DNA of 64,000 nt. Source: Alphaproteobacteria bacterium (GTDB lineage Bacteria > Pseudomonadota > Alphaproteobacteria > Caulobacterales > Caulobacteraceae). Below, piece by piece: positions 53,514-62,217 of this stretch. The first letter of the stretch is position 1, and every line of letters begins with the position of its first letter. Under the pieces are notes generated by a model. That model searched no databases, was not told the origin of the DNA, and worked only from the letters and a program-made list of their open reading frames with translations. The position numbers and the translations under genes are program-made. The stretch is taken from contig JAHJOO010000038.1 of assembly GCA_018820275.1 (NCBI GenBank), positions 62,001 to 126,000 of the forward strand. Direction: 5' to 3'.

Positions 53514-56093
53514 ATGCACAGCCACACCATCCGTAAGTCTCTGCTGCTGGGCGCTGGTGCCCTTGCCCTGTCGTGGGCGGCCGCCGGCGCCGCCTCGGCG
53601 CAGCAACAGGACCCGACCGTCACCCAGGTCGACGACATCATCGTCACCGCCCAGCTGCGCGAGCAGGACCCCGTCGAGGTGCCCTTCGCCCTGACCGCCT
53701 ACACCGGCGAGTTCCTGCAGGATCTGGGCGTTCAGGAGTTCGACGGACTGTCGGCCTTCGTGCCCGGCTTCCTGGTGCAGAACCAGTCGCCGAACAACCC
53801 GGGCTTCGTGATGCGCGGCATCACCTCGGACTCCGGCGAGGCCACGGTCGAGCCCCGCGTGTCCGTCTATCAGGACGGCGTCTCGATCTCGAAGTCGCGC
53901 GGCTCCTACGTCGAACTGTTCGACCTGCAGCGCGTCGAGATCGCCAAGGGCCCGCAGTCGACCCTGTATGGCCGCGGCGCGCTCATCGGCGCCGTGAACC
54001 TGGTCCAGAACAAGCCCGTCATCGGCGTGGCCGAGAGCGAAGTCGCCGTCTCGGCCGGCAGCCTGGAGACGGCCAACATCGAGGCCTGGGCCAACCTGCC
54101 GCTGGGCGACGTGTTCGCCGTGCGCCTCGCCGGCCGGATCAAGGACCGCGACGGCTACGTCGACAACCTGGTGGGCGGTCCGGACTACAACGGCGTCGAG
54201 ACGGAGGCCTTCCGCGCCTCGGCCGCCTTCGAACCGTCGGACGCCTTCCGCTATGACGTCATCGCCAACTGGCAGCGCGACGAAGGCACGGGCACTTCGT
54301 TCAAGTCGCTCCAGTACTTCCCGGCCGACGCGGCCACCGGCGCCGTCCTGGGCGGCCGCCAGCCGTGGGAGGGCGCGGCCCTGACCCCCCGCGCCGACTT
54401 CGACGGCGGCAAGGAACTCGGCCTTGACCGCGAAGTCTGGGGCGTGACCGGCATCGGGGCGTGGGAGTTCGCCCCCGGCCTGTCCCTGACCAGCATCACG
54501 GCGTACCGCGAGTTCGAAAGCTATGAGACCTTCGACGCCGACGGCGTCTCCCTGCCGGTCCTGACGGCGGCCGAGGACGCCCGCGGCGAGCAGACCAGCC
54601 AGGAGTTCCGTCTGGCGTGGGACGGCGGCGACCGTCTCTCGGGCTTCGTCGGCGCGGCCTGGTTCCACGAGGACGGCGGCCAGCGCGTGGTGACCCAGTT
54701 CGACGAGCGCGTCGCCCTGGCCCAGGTCGCCGGCCTGCTGGACGGCAATCCGCTGGCCGCGGGCAACAACACCCTGCCCCTGTCCGCCTACAGCAGCAGC
54801 GCGCTGATCGACCCGATCCTGGCCGGCTTCGGCCTGCCGGCGGCCGTGCGCCCCGGGATCCGCGGCAACCTGAAGGCCGCGCACATCGAGGAGGGCACGA
54901 ACACCCAGGAGCTGACCAGCTACGACCTGTTCGGCGACGTCACCTTCCGCGTCACCGACCGTCTCGAGATCGCCGCCGGCGCGCGGTGGACCACCGACGA
55001 GAAGACGGTCGGCTATTCGGCCTCGGTCACCAACGGCCGCTCGGTGCTGGGCGGGCTCCTCGCCCTGCCGGCCTACCAGGCGCAGATCGCGGCCCTGATC
55101 GCGATCGGCACGCCCGAGGCGCTGGCCCAGGCCGGGGCGCTGGGCACCTTCGTCAACAACCTGATCGTCCAGCTGGCCACGCCGGGCGCGGCCAACGCGC
55201 CGTTCACGGCCGCCTTCCCGGCGTTCGGTCTGGGCGTGCAGCCGACCACGGGCAACGGCAACTTCGGCTATCAGGATCTGGAGGACGACGGCCTGACCTG
55301 GCGCCTGACCGCCCGCTACGATCTGAGCGACCGGACCTCGGTCTACGCCAACTACGCCCGCGGCCGCCGTCCGCAGGTTCTGGCCGCCCGCCCGCCGTCC
55401 CTGCCGCTGGGCGCTCCGACCTTCACCCTGGTGGAGGAAGAGACCGTCGACAGCTTCGAGGTCGGCTACAAGACCGCGATGAACGAGGGCCGTCTGCGCT
55501 TCGACGGCGCGGTGTTCTACTACACCTACGACAATTTCCAGACGACGGTTCAGGAAGGCACGCGCTTCGTCACGACCAACGCCGGCGAGGCGACGTCCTA
55601 TGGCGTCGAGACCCAGGTGTTCTGGATCGCCTCGGAGTCGATCGACGTCTTCGGCACCTACGCCTTCAACCGGTCGCGCTTCGAGAGCGGCATCTTCGAC
55701 GGCAACAGCTTCCGCCTGTCGCCCGACCACATGGCGTCGATCGGCATGGTCTGGCGCGTGCCGCTGGCCGGTGGCGAGCTGGAGCTGCAGCCGACCTACA
55801 CTTGGCAGTCGGAAGTCTTCTTCAGCGACGACAACGACACCCCGGCGCTGCAGGTGGCCAACCTGGTGCCCGACACGGCCCAGGACGAGGTGCAGGACGC
55901 CTACGGCCTGCTGAACCTGCGGGTGCGGTGGTCGCCGTCCAACGGCGGCTGGCAGGTCGAGGCCTACGGCGACAACCTGCTGGACGAAGAGTACATCAAG
56001 GACGCGGGCAACACCGGCGACGGGCTGGGCCTGCCGACCTTCATCGCCGGCCGGCCGCTGGAATACGGCATCGGCGTGCGCGTCCGCTACTGA
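53514..56093 (+). CDS. TonB-dependent outer membrane receptor
   Basis: An 859-residue precursor with signal peptide (about 1-30, A-A-S-A-Q). A TonB-box-like stretch (D-D-I-I-V-T-A) leads into the plug domain (about 45-160; R-G-I-T, V-Y-Q-D-G-V, R-V-E-I-A-K-G-P-Q-S-T-L-Y-G-R). The rest is a 22-strand barrel with final F-Y-type C-terminus (V-R-V-R-Y). It should import a large or scarce ligand using ExbBD-TonB energy; the ligand is unknown. The downstream phosphatase gene suggests a phosphate ester. Confidence 0.93.
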   Translation: MHSHTIRKSLLLGAGALALSWAAAGAASAQQQDPTVTQVDDIIVTAQLREQDPVEVPFALTAYTGEFLQDLGVQEFDGLSAFVPGFLVQNQSPNNPGFVMRGITSDSGEATVEPRVSVYQDGVSISKSRGSYVELFDLQRVEIAKGPQSTLYGRGALIGAVNLVQNKPVIGVAESEVAVSAGSLETANIEAWANLPLGDVFAVRLAGRIKDRDGYVDNLVGGPDYNGVETEAFRASAAFEPSDAFRYDVIANWQRDEGTGTSFKSLQYFPADAATGAVLGGRQPWEGAALTPRADFDGGKELGLDREVWGVTGIGAWEFAPGLSLTSITAYREFESYETFDADGVSLPVLTAAEDARGEQTSQEFRLAWDGGDRLSGFVGAAWFHEDGGQRVVTQFDERVALAQVAGLLDGNPLAAGNNTLPLSAYSSSALIDPILAGFGLPAAVRPGIRGNLKAAHIEEGTNTQELTSYDLFGDVTFRVTDRLEIAAGARWTTDEKTVGYSASVTNGRSVLGGLLALPAYQAQIAALIAIGTPEALAQAGALGTFVNNLIVQLATPGAANAPFTAAFPAFGLGVQPTTGNGNFGYQDLEDDGLTWRLTARYDLSDRTSVYANYARGRRPQVLAARPPSLPLGAPTFTLVEEETVDSFEVGYKTAMNEGRLRFDGAVFYYTYDNFQTTVQEGTRFVTTNAGEATSYGVETQVFWIASESIDVFGTYAFNRSRFESGIFDGNSFRLSPDHMASIGMVWRVPLAGGELELQPTYTWQSEVFFSDDNDTPALQVANLVPDTAQDEVQDAYGLLNLRVRWSPSNGGWQVEAYGDNLLDEEYIKDAGNTGDGLGLPTFIAGRPLEYGIGVRVRY

Positions 56094-56100
56094 GCCTGAG

Positions 56101-56124
56101 GGGCCGGGTCTCCGGACCCGGCCC
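56101..56124 (+). other. intercistronic hairpin between TonB receptor and phoD
   Basis: A perfect 10-bp stem GGGCCGGGTC/GACCCGGCCC encloses a TCCG loop, 8 bases after the receptor stop and 22 bases before the phoD start. There is no T-run, so it is more likely to protect or adjust mRNA levels than to terminate. It may partially lower phoD expression. Confidence 0.6.
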
Positions 56125-56145
56125 GCATCCCTGACGGAGGCCCTC

Positions 56146-57804
56146 ATGGCCAAGCTTCACCGCCGCGGCCTTCTGGGCCTGTTCGCCGCCGGCTCGGCCA
56201 TCCCCGCCGTGGCGCGGGCCGACGACGAAGTCGCGGGCTTCGAGCACGGCGTGGCCTCGGGCGATCCGATGGCGGACCGCGTGATCCTGTGGACGCGGGT
56301 GACGGCGCGCACGCCGGTCGACGTGGCGTGGCGCATCTGGCCGGCTGACGGGACGCGTCCGTCGCGGGCCAGCGGGCAGGTCCGGGCGGGACCGGACCGC
56401 GACTGGACCGTGAAGGTCGACGCGACGGGTCTGGAGCCGAGCCGGGAGTATCTGTTCGAGTTCGCCGCAGGCGGTGCCGTGTCGCCTCAGGGCCGCTGCC
56501 GCACCCTGCCGGTCGGCGCGACCGAGGACGTCGTGGTGGCCGTCGCCTCGTGCCAGCTGCATCCCGGCGGCCTGTTCAACGCCTGGGCGGCGGTGGCGGA
56601 GCTGGAACGCCTGGACGCCGTGATCCACCTCGGCGACTACATCTATGAGTACGGGGCCGGGCCGGACGCCTACGGCATGACCACCGGCGCCGCCCTGAGC
56701 CGGATCCCCCAGCCGCCGCACGAGATCGTCACCCTCGACGACTATCGCCTGCGTCACGCCCAGTACAAGTCGGACCCGGACCTGCAGGCGGCCCACGCGC
56801 GCGCGGCCTTCATCTGCGTCTGGGACGACCACGAGGTCACCAACGACGGCTGGCTGAACGGGGCCGACAACCACCAGCCGGACACCGAGGGCGACTGGGC
56901 CACGCGCAAGGCCGCGGCGATCCGGGCCTATGCCGAGTGGATGCCGATCCGCGAGCCGGAGGGCGGGCTGACCGACGCCATCTTCAGGTCCTTCCGCTTC
57001 GGCGATCTGATGGCGCTGCACATGGTCGAGACGCGCCTGACGGCGCGGGCCGAGCAGCTGGACTATGCCCGCGACATGGTGGTGGTCGACGGCGCGCCCG
57101 ACGTCGCCGGCTTCGAGACGAAGCGCAACGACCCGACGCGCGACCTGCTGGGCGAGCCCCAGCGGGCTTGGTTGTCGGACGCGCTGGGCCAACACCGCGA
57201 CGCTGCCTGGCAGGTGATCGGCAACCAGGTCGTGATGGCGCGCGTGGCCGGCCCCGACGTGACCGCGGTCGCCGGACCGGATCAGATCGAGGCGGCGCTG
57301 GCGTCCCTGCCCGCCGAGGTCGCCGACGGCCTGCGCAAGGTCATCCCCCTGTTCAAGGCCGGCATGCCGTTCAACCTCGACAGCTGGGACGGCTATCCGG
57401 TCGCCCGCGAGCGGCTGTACGCCCAGTTCGCCGAGGCCGGGGTGCAGCCGATCGTTCTGGCCGGCGACAGCCACGCCTTCTGGGTCAATGAGCTGAAGGA
57501 CGCCGCCGGCGCGCGTCGGGGCGCGGAGTTCGGAACCAGCGCCATCTCCAGCCCCTCGCCCGGCGATGCGGTGGGCGCGATCCCGCTGGGGCCGCTGCTG
57601 GATCAGGCCAATCCCGAGGTCCTGCACTGCGACCAGAAGGCCAAGGGGTTCATCGCCCTGACGGTCACGCGGGAGGCGGCGACGGCGGAGTTGATCTCGG
57701 TCTCCACCATCCTGGCCAAGCCGTTCGAGACCCGCTCGCTGGGCCGCTGGCGGGTGGAGAAGACCGCCGACGGCATCACCGCGCCGAGCCGGGTGCGGGG
57801 CTAG
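56146..57804 (+). CDS. phoD: PhoD-family alkaline phosphatase, Tat-exported
   Basis: A 552-residue precursor. The N-terminus has R-R-G-L-L-G-L-F with a hydrophobic core and A-V-A-R-A, a probable Tat signal. Family motifs are F-x-H-G-V-A-S-G-D-P (about 32-42), V-A-S-C-Q (about 133-137), H-L-G-D-Y-I-Y-E-Y (about 162-170), W-D-D-H-E-V-T-N (about 226-233), and A-G-D-S-H-A-F-W (near 440). PhoD hydrolyses phosphomono- and diesters outside the cell and needs Ca/Fe. It overlaps the convergent pepF-like gene by 4 bp. Confidence 0.92.
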   Translation: MAKLHRRGLLGLFAAGSAIPAVARADDEVAGFEHGVASGDPMADRVILWTRVTARTPVDVAWRIWPADGTRPSRASGQVRAGPDRDWTVKVDATGLEPSREYLFEFAAGGAVSPQGRCRTLPVGATEDVVVAVASCQLHPGGLFNAWAAVAELERLDAVIHLGDYIYEYGAGPDAYGMTTGAALSRIPQPPHEIVTLDDYRLRHAQYKSDPDLQAAHARAAFICVWDDHEVTNDGWLNGADNHQPDTEGDWATRKAAAIRAYAEWMPIREPEGGLTDAIFRSFRFGDLMALHMVETRLTARAEQLDYARDMVVVDGAPDVAGFETKRNDPTRDLLGEPQRAWLSDALGQHRDAAWQVIGNQVVMARVAGPDVTAVAGPDQIEAALASLPAEVADGLRKVIPLFKAGMPFNLDSWDGYPVARERLYAQFAEAGVQPIVLAGDSHAFWVNELKDAAGARRGAEFGTSAISSPSPGDAVGAIPLGPLLDQANPEVLHCDQKAKGFIALTVTREAATAELISVSTILAKPFETRSLGRWRVEKTADGITAPSRVRG

Positions 57805-59591
57805 ACCAACGCCTCGAACTCGTCGACCAGCCGCTCCAGCCGCTTGGTGCCGATCCGCCAGAAGGCGGGGTCGCGCGGGTTCAGGCCGAAGGGCTTCAGC
57901 GCCTCGACGTAGGTCCTCGTCCCGCCGGCGGCCAGCAGGTCGCGGTACAGGGGTGTGAACCCTTGCGGATCGGCGCGGCGCGTCTCCATCAGGGCCGCGG
58001 TCAGCAGGTCCCCGAAGGCATAGGCGTAGACGTAGAACGGCGAGTGGACGAAGTGGCTGACGTAGGCCCACCACACGTCATAGCCCTCGTTCAGCGTCAC
58101 CGCGGGGCCGAGGCTGGCCCCCATCTCCTCCAGCCAGATCTGGCCGATCCGCTCGACCGACAGCTCGCCGCCCGCCCGCTCCTCGTGGAAGCGCGTCTCG
58201 AAGCGGTGAAAGGCGATCTGGCGCACCACCGTGTTCAGCCCGTCCTCGATCCTGCCGGCCAGCAGGCCGCGCCGCTCCGCCGCCGGTGCCTCGGCCAGCA
58301 GGCGGTCGAAGGTCAGACCCTCAGCGAAGATCGAGGCCGTCTCCGCCAGCGTCAGCGGCGTGTCGGCCAGGAGGGTCCCCTGATCCGCCGCCAGCGTCTG
58401 GTGCACGCCGTGCCCCAGCTCATGCGCCAGCGTCAGCACGTCGCGCCGCTCGCCCATCCAGTTCAGGAAGACATAGGGGTGCCGGTTCGCCGTCACCGGG
58501 TGGGCATAGGCGCCCGACTGCTTGCCCGGCCGGGCCCGGGCGTCGATCCACGGCTGGTCGAAGAAGCCGCGCGCCCGGTCGGCGAACTCGGGGCCCAGCG
58601 CGGCGAAACTGTCCAGCACCACCTCACGCCCTTGGCCCCAGTCGAAGCCGCGCGGGGCCCGGGTGTCCAGCGGCGCATTGCGGTCCCAGTGGTCCAGCTT
58701 CGGCTTGCCCAGCACGCGGGCCTTGAGGGCGTAATAGCGGTGCGACAGGGCCGGATAGGCCTGGGCCACCGCCTCGGCCATGGCGTCGACCGCCTCGCCG
58801 TCGACCTCATTGGCCAGGTGGCGGCTGTCGGCCGGGCGCGCGAAGCCGCGCTTGCGGCCTTCCAGCGCGTGCTCGGCGGCGACGGTGTTCAGCACCATGG
58901 CCAGAACGCGGGACTCGCCGCGGAGCGCTTGGGTCAGCCCCTCGGCCGCCGCCTGGCGCCGGGCGGGTTTGGGGTCCGACAGGCGGTTCAGGGCCTCGGC
59001 GAGGGTCAGCCCGTCCTTGCCGACCTTCAGCGCCGCCAGGGTTTCGTCGAACAGGCGCGGCCACTGGGCCGAGAGCGGCATGCGCTCGGCCAGATAGGTC
59101 TCCAGCTCCGACGACAGTTCGTGCGGCTTCTGGGCCCGCACGCGCCGCAGCCACGGCCGCCAGCGCGCCGCACCGGGGTGCGCCGCCAGCGCCGCCTCGA
59201 TCTCGACCTCCTCCAGCTGGTTGATCTCCAGCGACAGCCAGACGGTCGGCGTGGCGACGGCGGCGATCTTCTCGCGCACGTCGGCCTCGAACCCTTGAGC
59301 GGCCGCGTCGTCCCGCGCCGTGGAGGCGGCCAGGAAGGCGTAGGCGGCGACCCCGCCCAGGGCGTCGGACGCCTGCTCGTACAGGGTGATGGCGCGATCC
59401 AGCCGCGCGCCCAGTTCTGCCGGCTCGCCGCGCGCGGCGACCAGCTGGCCCTCCAGCGCCCCCAGCTCGGCCACGCCCGCGCGGGCGGCGTCCAGATCGG
59501 CGGCGATGCGGACGTCGTCACGCCCGGCATAGAGGTCGGACAGGTCCCACAGGGGGGCGTCGGTGTCGGGGCTCTTGAAGGGGGCGTTCAT
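57801..59591 (-). CDS. M3-family oligoendopeptidase (PepF-like)
   Basis: The 596-residue, cytoplasmic zinc peptidase of the M3B group. The active site H-E-L-G-H-G-V-H lies in the C-terminal half, followed by E-T-A-S-I-F-A-E. The N-terminal part (P-L-W-D-L-S-D-L-Y) is typical of oligoendopeptidase F. It would cleave small peptides released by other proteases. The ATG at 59591 was taken, since the open frame continues 191 codons antisense to the DUF1203 gene. Confidence 0.92.
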   Translation of the reverse strand: MNAPFKSPDTDAPLWDLSDLYAGRDDVRIAADLDAARAGVAELGALEGQLVAARGEPAELGARLDRAITLYEQASDALGGVAAYAFLAASTARDDAAAQGFEADVREKIAAVATPTVWLSLEINQLEEVEIEAALAAHPGAARWRPWLRRVRAQKPHELSSELETYLAERMPLSAQWPRLFDETLAALKVGKDGLTLAEALNRLSDPKPARRQAAAEGLTQALRGESRVLAMVLNTVAAEHALEGRKRGFARPADSRHLANEVDGEAVDAMAEAVAQAYPALSHRYYALKARVLGKPKLDHWDRNAPLDTRAPRGFDWGQGREVVLDSFAALGPEFADRARGFFDQPWIDARARPGKQSGAYAHPVTANRHPYVFLNWMGERRDVLTLAHELGHGVHQTLAADQGTLLADTPLTLAETASIFAEGLTFDRLLAEAPAAERRGLLAGRIEDGLNTVVRQIAFHRFETRFHEERAGGELSVERIGQIWLEEMGASLGPAVTLNEGYDVWWAYVSHFVHSPFYVYAYAFGDLLTAALMETRRADPQGFTPLYRDLLAAGGTRTYVEALKPFGLNPRDPAFWRIGTKRLERLVDEFEALV

Positions 59592-59696
59592 GGCCTGAGT
59601 CTGGGGGCGGCGACGCGCCGATGCAACGTCCGAAGGCCGCCAGACCGGCCGGGCGGGGCGCGGCACAGTGCCCAGCATCCCCATCGGAGAGCCGTC

Positions 59697-60167
59697 ATGA
59701 CCTATCGCATCGAAGCCCTGCCCGTCGCGCCATTCCAGCCCCTGTTCGACCTGTCCGATGCCGAGCTGGCCAAGGTCGGCGCGCGTCGCTGGACCGCCAC
59801 CCACGCCGGGCTGGCCCCCTGCCGGGTCAGCCTGCAGGACGCCGACGCCGGAGAGCGGCTGATCCTCGTCAACCACGCCCACCTGACCGACGCGTCGTCG
59901 CCCTACCGCGCGAGCGGGCCGATCTTCGTGCGCGAGGCCGCGGCGCGGGCGGAACCGCAGCCGGACGCGGTGCCGGAGATGTTGAGCCGCCGTCCCCTGT
60001 CGATCCGCGTCTACGACCGGCGCAACATGATGATCCAGGGCGAGGTCATCGCCGGCGCCGATCTGGACGCCGCCCTGCACCGCTGGTTCGCGACGCCGGA
60101 GGTCGAGACCGTGCACGTCCATTTCGCCCCGCGCGGCTGCTATCTGGCGCGCGCCGTCCGGCACTGA
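59697..60167 (+). CDS. DUF1203 family protein
   Basis: The 156-residue soluble protein has the DUF1203 pattern: P-C-R-V-S-L near 41-46, L-I-L-V-N-H, S-P-Y-R-A-S-G-P-I-F-V-R, L-S-I-R-V-Y-D, and V-H-V-H-F-A-P-R-G-C-Y-L-A-R at the end. Conserved His and Cys suggest metal binding, but the function is unknown. GGAG precedes the ATG. DUF4153 gene follows by 56 bp. Confidence 0.88.
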   Translation: MTYRIEALPVAPFQPLFDLSDAELAKVGARRWTATHAGLAPCRVSLQDADAGERLILVNHAHLTDASSPYRASGPIFVREAAARAEPQPDAVPEMLSRRPLSIRVYDRRNMMIQGEVIAGADLDAALHRWFATPEVETVHVHFAPRGCYLARAVRH

Positions 60168-60223
60168 CGCCCTTTCCTTTCCGCGCCGCCTGGGGCTGAG
60201 TGGCGGCGTCGGGGAGGACGATC

Positions 60224-62098
60224 ATGAGCGAAGCCGAGGTCGAACGGTCGGGCATGGGCGCGGGGTCGGCGGGGCTGGCCCCGGCCCGTCTGGTGGTCGG
60301 GCTGGCGCAGGGGCTGGCGCTGTACGGCCTGTATCGCGCCGGCGAGGCCGAGGCCTGGCCGTCGACCGTGCCGCAGCTGTTCGGCCCCCTGCTGCTGACC
60401 GCCCTGTTCCTGCCGGTCGTGGTGCTCGGTGGGCTGGGACGTTTGCGCATCGTCACCCTGGCGGCGTGGACCGCGGCGGCGGCGGCGCTGCTGGCGCTGG
60501 TGGGCTGGTACGACGTGGCGCGGCAGTCGGCCGAGCGGGTCGGCGAGCTGGGCCTGTCGCCCTTCCCGCTGCCGTTCTTGGCGGCGGCGATCTTCATCCT
60601 CCATCACCTGATCGTGCCGGCGGACCAGGAGCGGCGGCCGATCGCCTCCTTCCCCCGGTATTTCGACGTGGCGTGGAAGGCGGGCGTGCAGCTGGCCCTG
60701 TCGATCGCCTTCACCGGGGCCCTGTGGCTGCTGCTGTTCCTCGGCGCGGCCCTGTTCGGCCTGATCGGCATCCGCCAGTTCGGCGACCTGCTGCAGGAGC
60801 CGTGGGTGGCCATCCCCCTGACCACCATCACCTTCGCCCTGGCCGTGCACCTGACCGACGTGCGCGACGGCCTGATCCGGGGCGTGCGGTCGGTCGTGCT
60901 GATGCTGCTCAGCTGGCTGCTGCCGGTGATCGCGGGCCTGACCGGAGCCTTCCTTGTCGCCCTGCCGTTCACCGGGCTGGACGGGCTGTGGGAACAGGGC
61001 TCGGCGACGGCGCTGATGCTTGTGGCGGCCGCAGCGATCATCGTCCTGATCAACGCCGCCTATCAGGACGGGACGGCGGCGACGCGGCCACCCGCCGCAT
61101 TGCGCTGGGCGGCGATGATCGGCGGCCTGCTGCTGGTCCCGCTGGTCGGGGTCGCGACCTGGGGGCTGGCGCTGCGGATCGGCCAGCACGGGCTGACGCC
61201 CGACCGCATCACGGCCGCGGCCTGCATTGTTGTGGGGGCGGTCCACGCCGGGGGCTATGCCTGGGCGGCGGTCTCGGGCCTACGCGGCGGGGCGTGGATG
61301 AAGCCTCTGGAGCGGACCAACGTCTTCGGCGGCATGCTGGCGGCGGCGCTGATCGTGCTGCTGTTCAGCCCCGTGCTGGATCCGGCGCGGCTGTCGGTCA
61401 CGGACCAGACGGCGCGGCTGGCGCGGGGCGACGTGCAGCCCGCGGACTTCGACTACGCCTTCCTCCGGTTCGAGAGCGGCAAGGTCGGCGAGGCGGCGCT
61501 GGCCAAGTTGGCGGCTTCGTCGGACGCGGACATCGTGAAACGGGCGAAGGAAGCCCAAGAGGCGGAGGGCGTTTGGGACCTGCGAGACGCACCCCGAGCC
61601 CGGCCCCGCGCGCCGAGGATCGCGGCATGGCCCGAAGGCGCCAGCCTGCCCGCCGGGTTTCTGGACGAGGTGCGGATCGGCGACCCGCGCTGGTATTGCG
61701 AAGGCAGTGACGAATGCCTGGCCATCGCGCAGGATCTGGACCGGGACGGGACCGAAGAGGTTCTGTTGGCCGGTTCCCAGAACGTCCACCTGTTCGCGCG
61801 TGATGGAACCGGCAAGTGGGTCTCGCAGGGAGAGTGGCTGGTCGCAGGCTGCGCGCCGCACCGCTCACGTCCGGACCCCCGGGACCTGATGAGGGCCGGA
61901 CGACTGGCGCCGCGGCCGACGCGATGGCCTGACCTGATGGCCGGGGATCTGCAACTGAGGCTCAACAGCGAGCATTGCGTCGCGGCCGAGGCCGCAACCG
62001 CTGCCCCTTCAGTCACGAGCGAGCCAGAGCCCGCGCCACAGGCGTCGAACCCGCCCCCCGTCGAAGATCATGCTCCCCTGCGAGGTCGCGCCTTCTGA
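60224..62098 (+). CDS. DUF4153 membrane protein with C-terminal extramembrane region
   Basis: The 624-residue protein has around ten to twelve membrane helices (about 20-400), and then a C-terminal soluble region rich in charged residues (about 400-624). H-H-L-I-V-P-A, W-K-A-G-V, and L-T-D-V-R-D-G-L-I-R-G-V-R follow the DUF4153 pattern. The function is unknown. The tail has a D-L-D-R-D-G-T-E-E-V-L-L-A segment, similar to an FG-GAP/EF-type calcium repeat. ATG 60224 has GGGGAGGA upstream; 8 extra codons upstream have no such site. Confidence 0.82.
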   Translation: MSEAEVERSGMGAGSAGLAPARLVVGLAQGLALYGLYRAGEAEAWPSTVPQLFGPLLLTALFLPVVVLGGLGRLRIVTLAAWTAAAAALLALVGWYDVARQSAERVGELGLSPFPLPFLAAAIFILHHLIVPADQERRPIASFPRYFDVAWKAGVQLALSIAFTGALWLLLFLGAALFGLIGIRQFGDLLQEPWVAIPLTTITFALAVHLTDVRDGLIRGVRSVVLMLLSWLLPVIAGLTGAFLVALPFTGLDGLWEQGSATALMLVAAAAIIVLINAAYQDGTAATRPPAALRWAAMIGGLLLVPLVGVATWGLALRIGQHGLTPDRITAAACIVVGAVHAGGYAWAAVSGLRGGAWMKPLERTNVFGGMLAAALIVLLFSPVLDPARLSVTDQTARLARGDVQPADFDYAFLRFESGKVGEAALAKLAASSDADIVKRAKEAQEAEGVWDLRDAPRARPRAPRIAAWPEGASLPAGFLDEVRIGDPRWYCEGSDECLAIAQDLDRDGTEEVLLAGSQNVHLFARDGTGKWVSQGEWLVAGCAPHRSRPDPRDLMRAGRLAPRPTRWPDLMAGDLQLRLNSEHCVAAEAATAAPSVTSEPEPAPQASNPPPVEDHAPLRGRAF

Positions 62099-62217
62099 CG
62101 CGTTAACCGCCCGCACACCACGCGCGCTGACCCGATCTTCACCGCGTCCGACGTAGAACCGTCCCGAAATGGGTCGGTCCAGCTTGGGCCGGCGGCGACG
62201 ACGACGGGGCTTTGACG

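Noticed and set aside
53496-56153. 885-codon minus-strand ORF over the TonB receptor
   Set aside because: Antisense to a full TonB-dependent receptor; no recognisable domain.
57963-59696. Extended frame upstream of the DUF1203 gene (734 codons)
   Set aside because: Lies antisense to the M3 peptidase gene; DUF1203 similarity starts at 59697.
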